Origin: Achatina immaculata
Lineage: Eukaryota; Mollusca; Gastropoda; Stylommatophora; Achatinidae
NCBI GenBank assembly: GCA_009760885.1
Contig: CM019719.1
Location: 31,870,084-31,934,083, forward strand
Length of the DNA: 64,000 bases
Direction of reading: 5' to 3'
A program made the translations under genes and the position numbers. This document shows positions 11,941-23,439 of this stretch, in pieces (position 1 is the first letter of the stretch; every line of letters begins with the position of its first letter). Below the pieces are notes generated by a model, which made no database searches, was not told the origin of the DNA, and saw nothing but the letters and a program-made list of their open reading frames with translations.

Positions 11941-12654
11941 ACGACGATTTATATTCAAGGAAATATGACATTTTTGCAGATCTGCAGTAGCGCATACAAA
12001 TATGAGTACATGCCGCTGTATGTCAGTATAAAATATGGAGTGCGTATGCACATACATACATATATACATACATACATACATACTAGAAAATATATTCATA
12101 TAAATATGTAGAAAATTATGTTTATAACGATTTTTACTGACATGTGAAAAATTGCGGTAACTTAATGATGGCAGAAAACGTCACTGCTAGCAAGGGTTGC
12201 TTTTCTTGCCTCAATCGGAAGTTCAGTCTGCGCCATTTCTTACCAGCCAATTAGCAAAAACATCAGTCCGCGACAAAACGGAAAGCAATTAGCTCCCTTA
12301 GAGAACTGCACTAAACACCGCATATACGTACAGTCATACTTAAGAGCTCTTAAGCTGCCAGGTCAAAATGAATGTAAAGGGATGGATTCTTTCTTCATAA
12401 GCCAAATTTCAGACTTCATGACTGGACCTGTGTGGTTTTGTAAAGCTGAGAATTCGCTGAATATTGGCGTTTGCGGTAAAGTTCAATCAGATTTTGTCAC
12501 TTCCTATTTCTCACATTCTCAAGGTGTTGTATTGTCTTGAGCATATTTGCTGTAATGAAATGTTTTGGTTGTTTGCGATTTTCTTTTCTTGTTTGTTTAG
12601 GGATTTTTATTCGTCAAAACGTTTTCATTAAAAAAAAAATTAATAAAATCTCTC
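11941..12654. other. No gene; (CATA)n near 12052
   Basis: AT-rich sequence with a short CATA run at about 12050-12085. No exon supported. Confidence 0.5.
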
Positions 12655-12670
12655 CTTTGTGTGTGTGTGC

Positions 12671-12716
<46 letters not shown>
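12655..12716. repeat. (GT)n(GA)n microsatellite
   Basis: Short GT run followed by about 20 GA units. Confidence 0.95.
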
Positions 12717-12717
<1 letters not shown>

Positions 12718-12805
12718 ATGCCAGACGAATGATGAATGGTAGAATGTCATACAAGCCCACGATGCCGAATTCTTTACTCTTTGAATATGAAGTTCATTCG
12801 TTCTC

Positions 12806-12818
12806 TCTCTCTCCCTTC

Positions 12819-12903
<85 letters not shown>

Positions 12904-12948
12904 CTGTATATGTGGATGCATGCAAAACACACACACACACACACAAAC
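12806..12948. repeat. (CT)n(TCTA)n(AC)n microsatellite cluster
   Basis: Short CT run, about 20 TCTA units, unique bases, then about 9 AC units. Overlapping ORFs of Leu/Ser/Ile/Tyr are artefacts of the tetranucleotide. Confidence 0.95.
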
Positions 12949-13249
12949 AAACACAGACATATCTTCTTCCCAAGTGCTGCAAAAGTGCTTTCGCAAAATT
13001 TAGTTTCAGTCTATTTTTTCATAGGTAAATTCGACTTTTGAAACGATACTTATCAAATGGGCTAGGATTTCTGAGAACTCAACAGTGAACTACATCAGAG
13101 AGAAAGGGGATTTGGGGGGGAGGGGGGGTGTGAAATCAGGCCAGTAAAGATTACATCGACCTCCTTGTCTTTAATGACAGTTTGTGCACAAAATCATGGA
13201 GGATATGTCTCTACTCTATGAGTTTCACATCTTTATCACAGTTAATTTT

Positions 13250-13440
13250 CAAAGACGGTGTCATAACGATCGTCTCGGATGTTGGAGGTCGCGGGTTCGA
13301 ATCCCGCAGGAAGTGCTAGCGGTCTCTTCTGGTGAATCCCCCCCCCCCCCAGACAATAATTTCCCTGGTCTCTACGTAGGGGGACATAATGTGTCACGTG
13401 TGCATTGTCACGCACTTTAAAAACCCATTGGAAAATAAAT
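13250..13440 (+). mobile_element. Probable second tRNA-derived SINE type
   Basis: GGTTCGAATCCCGC (13290 region) is a good RNA polymerase III B box, preceded by CGATCGTCTCGGATG in the A-box position. The body (GACAATAATTTCCCTGGTCTCTACG, GTCACGTGTGCATTGTCACGC) differs from the other SINEs here. It contains a C-run and ends A-rich. Only one copy is in the window, so repeat status rests on the tRNA-like head. Confidence 0.5.
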
Positions 13441-14470
13441 TTTTAAAAAAACGGTTGCTGCCCCTAGCAAAGTTCTAGGAAATCTACTACGGAAGTTGTT
13501 TCTGGCGCTTGGAGTTTCTGTCCTGTCAACGATATCCTTTCTGGGGACGTAAGCAGAATGGGCGGCCCAGCGGATGAAACCATTTCCGGTAAACGAAACG
13601 AAACGAAACGAAATTAAACTGAGAGCTAAACCGTTTCCTCAATAAAATTATGTGAAAAGGATTAGAAGGGTGAAGTGACAATAAAATTATGCGAAAAGGT
13701 TTAGAAAGGAGTTTGTGAAGTGACAAGCAATATCACGAGAAACACCGCAGGTAAAGAAAAAACGAAAACCCCTTATCAGAAATGCTAAGATATTTCAGTT
13801 TCGCCCTATTATTTCTCTTTCGTGGTATATTTATCTGAGAGTGAAACCAGGATATTGGTTGCTACGTTCTATTCTTGATAACCACTTGTCCCGTAACGGG
13901 GATCCTCAACTTAAGTGAACAGTTTACCTTTTTATTTTTTACCCTAAATGGCAACAAAGCCCTGTTACTGCTTTTTTTTTTAATAAACCTCCAACTATCG
14001 TCTTTCACATAGTTCTCGCCTCTGGCTCGTCCTTTTACCTAAGTTTATGACGTAATTTAACGAGGAAACAGGGAGGAAAAATAGCACACACGGACTGGAA
14101 CTTGTAATACAAATATTGTTTATGCCTTGAGTTCTGAGCCTGTGAGGAATCCCCCTACCCTATTCCCCGGGAAATCTTGTGGCGAGATCACTACTCCAAC
14201 TCTTTGGGTCCTTAAAAGTCCCCACCCCCTCCTCCAAATTTTTCCAGCAAGCGGGGAGGGGGAGGGGAGGGAATGAGAACCCCCAACTGGTTGAGAACTT
14301 CTAGTGTATGAATACAGCGCCTGAACACGTAAGCCCAGCTTAAGCAGGATCAATCATGAGGGAACCTATTCAGCAAAACCATGCTCCGCAAATTCTATAA
14401 CTGATTCTATAACTGATTCTGTAACTGATTATATAACTGATACGCTAGAAACTTTTTTTCATCATCATCA
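13441..14470. other. No gene; small local duplications
   Basis: Contains GAAAC repeats at about 13587-13612, a roughly 45-bp imperfect direct repeat (ATAAAATTATG.GAAAAGG, about 13640 and 13680), and four copies of an AACTGATTCTAT-like unit at 14392-14440. A C/G-rich stretch lies near 14220-14270. Confidence 0.5.
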
Positions 14471-14720
14471 TTAGGTGCCGTGCCGACTGGCGTTGGCTAT
14501 TATGCTTCTCCATAGTACACGATCCTTCATGCCGGCCATCAGCTCAGTTGGTGATCTCCTCTCACACCATCCCGTCATACTGTCCAGTATCATTTCTCTT
14601 GTCTTCTTTTGGATCTTATTCCCTCTATTTTTCCTGTTGTTAGCTTTCACCTCTTCTCATTGCATGTCCTATGAAAGTACATTGTCTCTCTCATGTTTTT
14701 GACAAGATTTTTTTTGTCTC
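14471..14720 (-). mobile_element. LINE 3' end (SRGRPR-MILDGL family)
   Basis: Closely resembles 59208-59510. Read on the minus strand both give the C-terminal LINE segment with KIEGR, SRGRPR and ASRHGT in the better copy. The sequence AGGTGCCGTGCCG marks the ORF end. Confidence 0.75.
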
Positions 14721-15893
14721 TCCAGCTCTTCTCATACATTCTTCATTAGTTATTTTTGCTGTCTAGGGGATTCGCAACATTCTTCTAACAAACTTCTTTA
14801 CTGTAAGGTAATGTCTTCTGTCGGTTGTAACGTAGATTTCATTATAAAAAAAAAAACAAAAACAAAAACTCTAAACAGATTCTGGTGATGACTGCTCCTG
14901 TATTTCATGCGATACGGCAATATTTCGTTACCAGACTAAAATACTGGTACATTTAGATAAAGAGAATATCTTGCTGATAACAAATGAGATATAAGCCACC
15001 AGCCGGGGGAAAAAAAAAACGACGTAGACGCCCGAGGAGGAAAGTGTTAACAAATTTTGGAAAGATCCCACCAACTTCGCTACTTGTCAGCACCTCTGTG
15101 GTAGCAGATAAGCCGTGCTGAACGAGCCACGTCATGTCAAGACTCTGTCTAATTTTCTTGGAATATTCCTTGGAAATTAGACAGACTCGCGATGAAGGAC
15201 GTAGGATCGAGGATGATTTCCACACCATGGTGGAGCTAACAGGGAAACCTTTCAATGAAGCGGATTTGGAGGGAGAAGAGAGATTGTTTTATTTTTCTTT
15301 TTTTTTGCGTGTGGTAAACGACGAAAGATTCAGCAAGTTATAGTTATTTTTCGTCGTCGTCGTCGTCGTCGTCATCATCATCATCATCATCATCGTCATC
15401 ATCATCACACAAAAAGGCATATGGCTAATTTCCACAGTATTGAGAAAAACAACTTCAAAGACCATTCTCCTCTTTTTTTTTCTTCGATCATTTTCATATG
15501 CTCGTCCATCTGGACAAAGAAACAGGACTGCCTCCATGAATCCCACTGTCAGCAGGTGTTCTTCATGTGTACCTCATTAAAGCTCCTTTCCTGGGGGGGG
15601 GGGGGGTGGGAGGCTTTGGCACTTAAATCTCTGTAAACAACTATTTGAAAGATGTGGTCTAGAGACCAGTCTGAACTGCAACATTCTGAACTAATAGAAT
15701 TTAGATAGACTCCAGCCTCATAATACGCAAACCAGAAGAAAGTGTATACAGCTGTCTGCATCGTGAGAAATACATTATAATAATAATGACAGTTTTTGCC
15801 TTAAAATACTGTTATGAATCATTTAGCAAGTCCTAGCTTTCCACTTGATTATACACTTAGGCAATTTCCGCTTCGCCCTTTGACGATGTATTC
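14721..15893. other. No gene; triplet and G-run repeats
   Basis: Holds (GTC)n/(ATC)n triplets at about 15344-15407 and a G-run at about 15594-15607. A short inverted repeat (GTCTAATTTTC and its complement near 15150-15180) is present. No exon supported. Confidence 0.5.
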
Positions 15894-15896
15894 AAG

Positions 15897-16262
15897 CAAG
15901 TGACGAAACATGTAGACTAGCTGCGCCTCTTCTCTTGATTGCCAAGTGACGAAACATGTAGACTAGCTCCGCCTCTTCCCTTGATCATCAAGTGACGAAA
16001 TATGTAGACTAGCTTCGCCTCTTCCTTTGATCACCAAGTTACGAAACATGCAGTCTAGCTTCGCCTCTTCCCTTGATTACCAAGTGACGAAACATGTAGA
16101 CTAGCTCCGCCTCTTCCCTTGATCATCAAGTGACGAAACATATAGACTAGCTCCGCCTCTTCCTTCGATCACCAAGTTACGAAACATGCAGACTAGCTGC
16201 GCCTCTTCCCTTGATCATCAAGTGACAAAACATGTAGACTAGCTCCGCTTCTTCCCTTGATC
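15897..16262. repeat. 46-bp minisatellite, about 8 copies
   Basis: Unit CAAGTGACGAAACATGTAGA plus CTAGCTCCGCCTCTTCCCTT plus GATCAC. Copies vary at a few sites, notably G/C in CTAGCT(G/C)CGCC. Confidence 0.95.
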
Positions 16263-17462
16263 ACACATTTAGCCAAACCATCCATATCTCATCTGCTGAT
16301 ATTATGTGTTTACCGTTAAAATTCTTTTTTTTTTCCTTGCAATTTTCCTCTCTTCTAGAGCTTTCAAAATGTTCAAACTCCTGCATTAAAACTCAACAGG
16401 GGGTTACAGGAGCAACAGTCACGGAAAGTAAACTATATTAAACTATGGAACACTTTCAAAAGGAACACTTTTCTGATAATATTAAATTAATGTGTTCTCA
16501 ATGAGCAACACAAGTTCTGAGTTCTTGACAAAAATTTGGAAAAATGGATGAATTTTTTGTTTACAAAAGAAAAACATTTAACTAACGGCGAACAGGCAAA
16601 TTAACTAGGCAATAAAACATATTATTGAATTATATGAAATAAATACGCCGTTAAGTTCAGTTTAATTAATTTACTTTTATTAAAACTAGGCACAGTCAAA
16701 CAGCGCACAGTAAATTATTGGTCTAAAATGTAATATTTCGGGGGGCTATAGTGGTAACATTATTTTCAACCTAAATGTTAAAATATTATAACAACGACGA
16801 TGAACATTTACTAATGGGTTAGAGGTATGTAGAGGTGTGCGCTCCAAATTTCTGAGAAAGAAATAAAAAAAAAAGGAAAGAAAAGAGAGAATTGGTTATT
16901 AAGAGAAAACAAGGACACGTGGAAAATGAAAACCAAACACTGCATGTTAATGTCCTATTGTCGATTCTTCCTTTTCTATCTTTTCACCTTGAAGAGCTTT
17001 TCAATACAAATAAATGAACCAAATATTTTCTCTAAAGATTCCTCTCTTTTCTGTTTTTCATTTGCGTACTTTTCTTACTATCTCTTCAATTGCCTGCGCA
17101 GTGGAACTGATGCGTTACTTCGGTCGCACTGAAAGGTACAGATCACGCGACTCTCCGCCGTTATCGGCGTCATGGCTGAATGAGCCAGCCTTCATTCGTC
17201 CGATGCATAAATTAAAGCAAAGTTCCCAACTCTACCCCAACCCCCACCCCCACCCCCCATCCGACTCATATTTGCTGATCTTCATCACTGCGTGGACTGT
17301 AACTTTTTGCAGTTGGATGAAGACTAATAATCAACCACAGATTGCAGAGCTTCTCAAGTTGAATATTCAGGCCGCATCCAATGAAGTTTCTCGTGGTGGT
17401 TTTTTGTTTTGTTTTGCATGTTCTCGTCAACCCAAGTTTTGTAGCTCGAGAAGCCCTGTATT
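16263..17462. other. No gene recognised
   Basis: AT-rich. The 172-codon plus-strand frame at 17014-17532 has no recognisable domain, crosses into the 47-bp repeat and is not credible as a gene. Confidence 0.5.
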
Positions 17463-17592
17463 AAACATATTATCTAAAACGGTAAAACAAAATAAAATTC
17501 TTTCACTCAAAACATATTATCTAAAACGGTAAAACAAAATAAAATTATTTCACTCAAAACATATTATCTAAAACGGTAAAACAAAATAAAAG
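17463..17592. repeat. 47-bp tandem repeat, 2.7 copies
   Basis: Unit AAACATATTATCTAAAACGG then TAAAACAAAATAAAATTCTT then TCACTCA, starting at 17463, 17510 and 17557 and nearly identical, so a recent duplication. Confidence 0.95.
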
Positions 17593-18171
17593 TTTAATTC
17601 ATTCACTGGAGATTTACCTTACTGAGAGTTTTCCTGGAAAGACTCGTAGCTTTAAGAACGATTCACACAAATAAATCACGCAGGACTGATGCTTACGTCC
17701 GAGCTGTATGTTTTAATGTGACGGTATCCGCTACGTAGCGCTTTCATATCGCCCAGAGCAGACGCTGGTACTTAACATCGTTCGCTCATTAGCGAACCGC
17801 CACGCCAAATAAAAATAGACGGGAAGTTAACTCACACTTGATTAACTGATCCAGTTTCGTTTCTTTGTTTCGTACAATATCCGGCTAGTAATTACCTCCC
17901 TTTAGATGAAAAATGAACGTTGCTATGTATGTATTCATTTTTTTTAAAAATGCAAAACCTCTCAGAATTGTGTATATATATGAATGGGGCGTGCGTGAGG
18001 TGCAGCCATGGTTTTCTTGAGTCTCAAAACTGAGATGGGCGTTGGCTGGTTTTCTGTAGGCTGCCACAGAAATCGGCCGACATTTCTAGTAAGGTTAATC
18101 AGAACTACTGGATACATTTTCATTGTTTATAGCGTAAGACGTAGATATTTTTTTTGGCACTATAGAGATAT
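17593..18171. other. No gene seen
   Basis: Unique-looking sequence without a supported exon. Confidence 0.5.
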
Positions 18172-18330
18172 TTACAGGGTGTCTGAAAAAATGTTCCAGA
18201 GTTCATGGTACTAGTATTAACAAGCGAATTTTTAACAGTTAGCCTAATGTTACGAATTTGTTTTCCTTTGTGGTCTCCCAGCCTCGTCTTTAGGGCGCAA
18301 TCTGTTGTATTGTGTACAAGGAGGGATGCC
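18172..18330 (+). mobile_element. Possible DNA transposon terminus, shares about 60 bp with 27625
   Basis: Starts CAGGGTGTCTGAAAAAATG, which resembles transposon ends of the GGGTGTCTGAAAA type. The block TTGTTTTCCTTTGTGGTCTC plus CCAGCCTCGTCTTTAGGGC at about 18255-18296 recurs in inverse orientation at 27628-27672. Family not established. Confidence 0.45.
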
Positions 18331-18835
18331 ACAAAGCTAAGTTCTTCGTTTTCATTTTTCTTCTTTTATTATATGTTGTGTTGTATTTGTATGTAATCCT
18401 TGAAAAAAGCTCACGCCGAAATATGTTGTATGTTTTTCATTATTTGTGTTTTTTTCTCGCTTTCCTCACTCCCTCTGTCTCTACCTTACACCTCTATCTA
18501 CCTGTGTTACTAAAACCAGTTTTACGGCAGTCGTTATCTCTTTTATCTAATGTTACGAAAGCACGAACATTTACAGTAGTCAAGCTTTATGTACAGTCAA
18601 ATCTTCCTTTGGTCTTGATGGAGTTAATTTCTGTACAATATAACTTCAGAGCTACTACACCATATCGACGCCATGTTGAAAGAACTAGTCCTTCCTTAGA
18701 CGCGTTTGCTACTCTACAGTGCTGTTATATATGGCCAAAAACTTTAACTCCTGCACTGAAGTTCTGTTTTGAAATACATCAAAAATATTTATAACTCCGA
18801 AGTGTGTTTTTTTTCCAGACATCCTGGCTAAATGT

Positions 18836-19085
18836 AAGGTGCCTGAGTGGCCCAGTGCTTAGTGCGTTCGCCTTTCACGTGGAGGGTGATGGTTCAGTCC
18901 AACTGGAACCACCACAAAGTCACCTGGGTGTAGACACGAGTACCTGGCTCCTACTGGAGTTCTGGAAGGAAAGGAGCAGGCGTGGTATTGACCACAGCAC
19001 CCAGTTGTGTGCCAACAAATGAAGGAACATGTAGGCACTAATACCATATCCCCTAGATGGACCTATGTTACTACCGAACAGACAA
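18836..19085 (+). mobile_element. tRNA-derived SINE, full head and body
   Basis: Head GCCTGAGTGGCCCAGTGCTT, AGTGCGTTCGCC (A-box side) and GATGGTTCAGTCC (mutated B box). The body is shared with copies at 9842, 34886 and 50903: AGTACCTGGCTCCTACTGGA, GGAAGGAAAGGAGCAGGCGT, ATTGACCACA, GTAGGCACTAATACC. Confidence 0.88.
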
Positions 19086-19109
19086 AAACACTTTTTCTTT
19101 AAATAAAGC

Positions 19110-19271
19110 CCGCGCGCAGAGCTCCCGTGGGTTGCCGGTAGGAGGCAGCAGTAGCAAATATGGCGTTCAGTAAACGTGAACAATCATTTTGTGTTTTGGA
19201 CTACGCAAGATCCTCGTCCGTTATGACTGTGCACCGACGATTTCGAGCGGAATTCCAGAAGGCAGCACTTG

Positions 19272-19273
<2 letters not shown>
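19110..19273 (+). pseudogene. Transposon N-terminal HTH (DUF4817-like), truncated
   Basis: An ATG at 19160 opens MAFSKREQSFCVLDYARSSS followed by VMTVHRRFRAEFQK. This matches the helix-turn-helix start (DUF4817 type) of a transposon-borne protein common in arthropods and molluscs. The frame runs directly into a (CT)n microsatellite at 19274 and the rest is missing. Confidence 0.65.

Positions 19274-19327
<54 letters not shown>
19274..19327. repeat. (CT)n microsatellite
   Basis: About 27 CT units, interrupting the DUF4817-like reading frame. Confidence 0.98.
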
Positions 19328-19328
<1 letters not shown>

Positions 19329-19693
19329 GTTTTGAAATGTTTCACGGACTTATCAATAACCCTGCGTAGCCACATTTCGAAGTAACATATACACTGTACA
19401 AAACAACGCTGGCTCTAGAGTTGGCGAAATCATAATAGGCAAAAATCCTGTCCCACCTCTTCGTTGGTATCACTGGTAACAGGTCTGGCCTGGTTAATGG
19501 GTCATAAGTCCCCATGACGGTGTAGTCTGCTGAAGAAGAACTGCACAATCCTTGTTCTTTAGCTTCACTAGGCGACTGAAATTTAAAAAAAAAAAAGCCG
19601 ATGTAATCCGTTCTCAAACCGACACGATGCTGTGCTGCAAAATCCTCACTACATTGACTGTAAAGAAATCCAGCCCTCAGATCCAGGGAGATT
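19328..19693. other. No gene recognised
   Basis: A minus-strand frame 19617-19342 reads DYTVMGTYDPLTRPDLLPVI and looks protein-like, but I cannot assign it. It may be an interspersed repeat. Confidence 0.35.
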
Positions 19694-19731
19694 CAAGAAG
19701 AAGAAGAAGAAGAAGAAGAAGAAGAAGAAGA
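19694..19731. repeat. (GAA)n microsatellite
   Basis: About 12 AAG/GAA triplets. Confidence 0.95.
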
Positions 19732-19774
19732 TACGAAACGGCGGAAATAAATTCACGGAGTGTATTGAGCCAGT

Positions 19775-19845
19775 AGTTGGCGAACTACCATGCGAGCCCT
19801 GTGTGACGTTAAACGGCACGAGAAGGATGCAAGATGTAAGATCGA
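19775..19845 (+). mobile_element. LINE 3' tail fragment (SLDEVE family)
   Basis: GGCGAACTACCATGCGAGCC, then CTGTGTGACGTTAAACGGCA and GGATGCAAGATGTAAG, match the last 70 bases of the family seen at 10770-11545. Confidence 0.8.
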
Positions 19846-20497
19846 GCCAGTAAGTCTTAAGATTCGCAGAGATGAGTTCGAAAAAAAAAATAATGGAAGT
19901 TTTTAGTGAGGCCAAATAAGAAAAAGTAAAGAAAGATTGGCAATTACAGTGAAAATAGAAAGAAGACCAATTTTTACAGACATTTCTTGCTAATACTCAG
20001 AAGCTCAGAATTAGTGCCATCTTGTCTTTGAACCTCTTTTCCACAGTTTATTCATCCTTATTTCATCTCTTGTTGCTCTGCTTCATATTCAGAGAAATGT
20101 GATTTATTTTCATAAATAACGTAGACCGGTATCTGTTTTTGCATGTTGCAGTGTGTATTTTTGCTCTGGGATACGCCCACTCGTTTGCTTATTTTAAGGA
20201 CAGATCTCTTGCTATATTCTCTTCGTGTAGGCACCTCAACCAGCAGTGATGAAAGGAGACAAGAAAGAAGGTAAAGCATGTTCCAGGGTTTTTGTTATTA
20301 TTATTAAACTCATATGATCTATCAAGAGGTAAAGCATACAAGGAAAAAAAAAAGAGTTAAGACCATTTTTTTCATTAAAATTTTTTTTTCATTTAAAAAA
20401 ATGAGAAAAAAAAAGTAAATTGAAATTACTACCAGGAGATTGGTTTCACGCCCGTCGCTAAAATTATCTGTTAAAGTAGGTACCTGATACTTGCGTT
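19846..20497. other. No gene seen, A/T-run rich
   Basis: Several A- and T-runs near 20345-20415. No exon supported. Confidence 0.5.
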
Positions 20498-20683
20498 ATG
20501 AAAGTGTCTCTGAAGCGGAGAGTGTCTGTTAATAAGGCGAGGAGGCACACTAGAGTACAGTGTAAACACGCCCGTAAACTTTTTAGTAGAAACCCTGATA
20601 CTGACGCGAAAGCCCAGGCTATTATAGAAGCAGTTACGCGAGACATGACAGAGGGCGTACTAAAAAAAAATTATTTATTATAA
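20498..20683 (+). CDS. Unrecognised small basic ORF (61 codons), upstream member of a pair
   Basis: Intronless frame encoding a Lys/Arg-rich peptide (MKVSLKRRVSVNKARRHTRV, then KHARKLFSRNPDTDAKAQAI and EAVTRDMTEGVLKKN). It has no low-complexity run and its amino-acid mix is like a real protein, unlike the neighbouring shadow frames. It ends 39 bases before a second frame in another phase. I see no splice signal linking them and no promoter. It could be part of a mobile or viral-derived element, a decayed retrocopy, or chance. No family recognised. Confidence 0.3.
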   Translation: MKVSLKRRVSVNKARRHTRVQCKHARKLFSRNPDTDAKAQAIIEAVTRDMTEGVLKKNYLL

Positions 20684-20722
20684 ATTATTGCCAGAACTGC
20701 ATTTTTTTTTTCAAAAGCGGTA

Positions 20723-21025
20723 ATGCCTCTCTGTAAACAGGTTCGAGATTGTTTTACTCTCTGTAGGTGCCGTGCCCGTTTCTCTTTATGTGATACTACT
20801 GATACCGTATACGGCGCTCTTCAACCTTTCATGTCTGGGCCCATGATAGTGGGCAAAACGGTCTTTTGCATTGATTTTAGTCATGAGTTTAGGCGGTATG
20901 TGGACGATGTTTCTGTGGCATACGGAATGTTTTCTACATGGATGAGCCACGTTACTTCTGATTTGACAAACTGGCATGACGAAGAACATCTTTTATTATT
21001 ATATTTAGGTATTATTTTGTTTTAA
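20723..21025 (+). CDS. Unrecognised ORF (100 codons), downstream member of the pair
   Basis: Frame starting MPLCKQVRDCFTLCRCRARF, continuing TVYGALQPFMSGPMIVGKTV and FRRYVDDVSVAYGMF, ending in a hydrophobic LLLLYLGIILF. It is rich in Cys at the N-terminus and balanced in composition. A T-run lies just upstream (20700-20710). No signature motif is recognised. Adjacency to the basic ORF at 20498 and absence of introns suggest one intronless unit of foreign or mobile origin, but chance cannot be excluded. Confidence 0.35.
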   Translation: MPLCKQVRDCFTLCRCRARFSLCDTTDTVYGALQPFMSGPMIVGKTVFCIDFSHEFRRYVDDVSVAYGMFSTWMSHVTSDLTNWHDEEHLLLLYLGIILF

Positions 21026-21295
21026 AAAATTTTTTAAAGAGACGACAAAATAAGTGTTGATTGTTTGTAAAAGATTTACTAATACCTTCTAGATAAACAT
21101 TTATTTTTCCATTCAAAAGCCGTTTTTCTGCAGACATCCCCCACCCCCAATTTTTGAAAATATTTGCTTCAGAAGGGCAGCCAATTTAAGTTTAGATTTT
21201 ACACACGCGCAGTTTCAAATGTTCAATAACCGCATAACTAGCATGTTATGTAAATCATGAAATTGCTCAGTAATCACACAGTGACATTTTAGGAG

Positions 21296-21863
21296 GCGGT
21301 GGCAAATGATCAGTAATTACATAAAGTGGCATACTGCGAAATGATGGCAAATGTTCAATAATCATATAAAGTGGCATTTTACGAAGATGGTGGCAAAAGT
21401 TCAACAATCATATAAAGTGATATTTTACGAAGACCATGGCAAAGGTTCAATAATCATATAAAGTGGCATTTTACGAAGACAGTGGCAAAGGTTCAACAGT
21501 CATAAAAAGTGGCATTTTACGAAGACAGTTGCAAAGGTTCAATAATCATATAAAGTGGCAATTTACAAAGACAGTGGCAAAGGTTCAATAATCATATAAA
21601 GTGGCAATTTACAAAGACAGTGGCAAAGGTTCAACAGTCATAAAAAGTGGCATTTTACGAAGACAGTGGCAAAGGTTCAATAATCATATAAAGTGGCAAT
21701 TTACAAAGACAGATGCAAAGGTTCAACAGTCATAAAAAGTGGCATTTTACGAAGACAGTGGCAAAGGTTCAACAGTCATAAAAAGTGGCATTTTACGAAG
21801 ACAGTGGCAAAGGTTCAATAATCATATAAAGTGGCATTTTACGAAGACAGTGGCAAATGTTCA
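21296..21863. repeat. 46-bp minisatellite, about 12 copies
   Basis: Unit GTGGCAAAGGTTCAATAATC then ATATAAAGTGGCATTTTACG then AAGACA. Two variants alternate (CAATAATCATATAAAG and CAACAGTCATAAAAAG; CATTTTACG and CAATTTACA), which suggests duplication of multi-unit blocks. Confidence 0.95.
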
Positions 21864-22059
21864 AGTGGCGCGCACAAAAAAAAAAGAAAAAAAAACATTA
21901 GATATGTGTACCAGATAAAAGCTGAACATCCTTGTGATACAATACACATATGTTTTTTTTTAATATCCTATTTATTACGACATATCGCTCCTGCATGTTT
22001 GTAACTTGAGAGTACCTGACTGTATCATTTGTGAGCTGTTGAAAATGCAGCCCTGATAA

Positions 22060-22077
22060 GTTTTCTCTCTCTCTCTC

Positions 22078-22111
<34 letters not shown>

Positions 22112-22112
22112 T
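22060..22112. repeat. (CT)n microsatellite
   Basis: Imperfect CT run of about 50 bases. Confidence 0.95.
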
Positions 22113-22169
22113 ATGCCTCATAAGTAAAGCATGTATGTAGATTCTCGAGATCTAGGTTTCTCTACAGAG

Positions 22170-22836
22170 ATTCCGTGATAACTGGTAGGAATAACGTGAG
22201 AAGTCGGTAGAGGATTCCCATAGGGGTTGATAGGGATTCCACAGGAAGCTGATAGGGATTCCGTGAGACGTTGGTAGGGATTCCATGAGAAGCTGATAGG
22301 GATTCCGTGAGAAGTTGGGAGGGATTCCATGAGAAGCTGATAGGGATTCCGTGAGAAACGAGTAGGGAATCCACAGGAAGCTGATAGGGATTCCGTGAGA
22401 AGTTGAGAGGGATTCCATGAAAAGCTGATAGGAATTCCGTGAGAAGTTGGGAGGGATTCCATGAGAAGCTGATAGGAATTCCGTTAGAAGTTGGATTCCA
22501 TGAGAAGCTGATAGGGATTCCGTGAGAAGTTGGGAGGGATTCTATGAGAAGCTGATAGGAATTCCGTTAGAAGTTGAGAGGGATTCCATGAGAAGCTGAT
22601 AGGGATTCCGTGAGAAGTTGGTAGGGATTCCACGAGAAGCTGATAGGGATTTCGTGAGAAGTTGGTAGGGATTCCATGAGAAGCTGATAGGGATTCCGTG
22701 AGAAACGAGTAAGGATTCCACAGGAAGCTGATAGGCATTCCGTGAGAAGTTGGGAGGGATTCCACGAGAAGCTGATAGGGATTCTGTGAGACGTTGGTAG
22801 GGATTCCATGAGAAGTTGATGAGAAATCTGTGAGAA
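22170..22836. repeat. 22-bp minisatellite with 44-bp dimer period, about 29 units
   Basis: Unit ATTCCGTGAGAAGTTGGGAG plus GG alternates with ATTCCATGAGAAGCTGATAG plus GG, giving a 44-bp higher-order repeat. The minus-strand frames (MESLPTSHGIPISFSWNPYQ type) are by-products: a 22-bp unit returns to phase every 66 bases. Confidence 0.97.
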
Positions 22837-22849
22837 ACACACATCCACC

Positions 22850-22873
22850 AAAAACACACACACACACACACAC
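22850..22873. repeat. (CA)n microsatellite
   Basis: About 10 CA units beside the 22-bp array. Confidence 0.9.
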
Positions 22874-23435
22874 CAGTTACACATATTATTTTGCTCTGTT
22901 AAAAGCCCAAGCATTTATTATAAGCATTTTTTAAGAGCACAGCTGGGCTATTAAAATACTTGGAAAATTAAAATACTAGTTGCTGTTAAATTTCAGACAT
23001 ACAACCATGTTATACTGCGTACTTTACTTTTCTTCATATAACTAGCTTCGTCTGAATAAAGCTCATTATTCCAAAATAACGATTTCATAAAGAATCTGTC
23101 GGGTGGGGCAATTTTATTCCTCTTTCAGTAACTGAAGAGTTTCAGTTTGCCAAATTGTCCTACCTGATGAACGATTCTTTTCGGTCTATCGGTTTTTTTT
23201 TTTGGTTTGTTTTGTTTTTTATTTTGTGAGTCCTCCATTGGCTATGTAAGGGTTGGTGTAACTTGGATGTGATGCTCGTTTTATAAATTGTGTACGTTGC
23301 GGATCAAATTTAAATTGCGCCAAACATTTTGGTAGGCAATCCTTGGGTAAAGTTACAAGAAATCGTAAGATTATTTTTCCTTGAGCTCTACGCTGTCAGA
23401 CACTCTGTGTCCTTCCATATCGGCAACGAATATGG
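22874..23435. other. No gene seen
   Basis: AT-rich, no supported feature. Confidence 0.5.
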
Positions 23436-23439
23436 CGAA

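Noticed and set aside
15897..16262. CRISPR-like array (regular repeats)
   Set aside because: The units are contiguous tandem copies without unique spacers, in an animal genome.
17014..17532. 172-codon plus-strand ORF
   Set aside because: No recognisable motif, and its last third is formed by the 47-bp tandem repeat.
18859..19183. Minus-strand ORFs over the SINE at 18836
   Set aside because: Antisense reading of a SINE.
22118..22914. Six overlapping minus-strand ORFs with SHGIPISFSWNPYQ repeats
   Set aside because: They follow the 22-bp repeat through three frames and do not show protein-level constraint.
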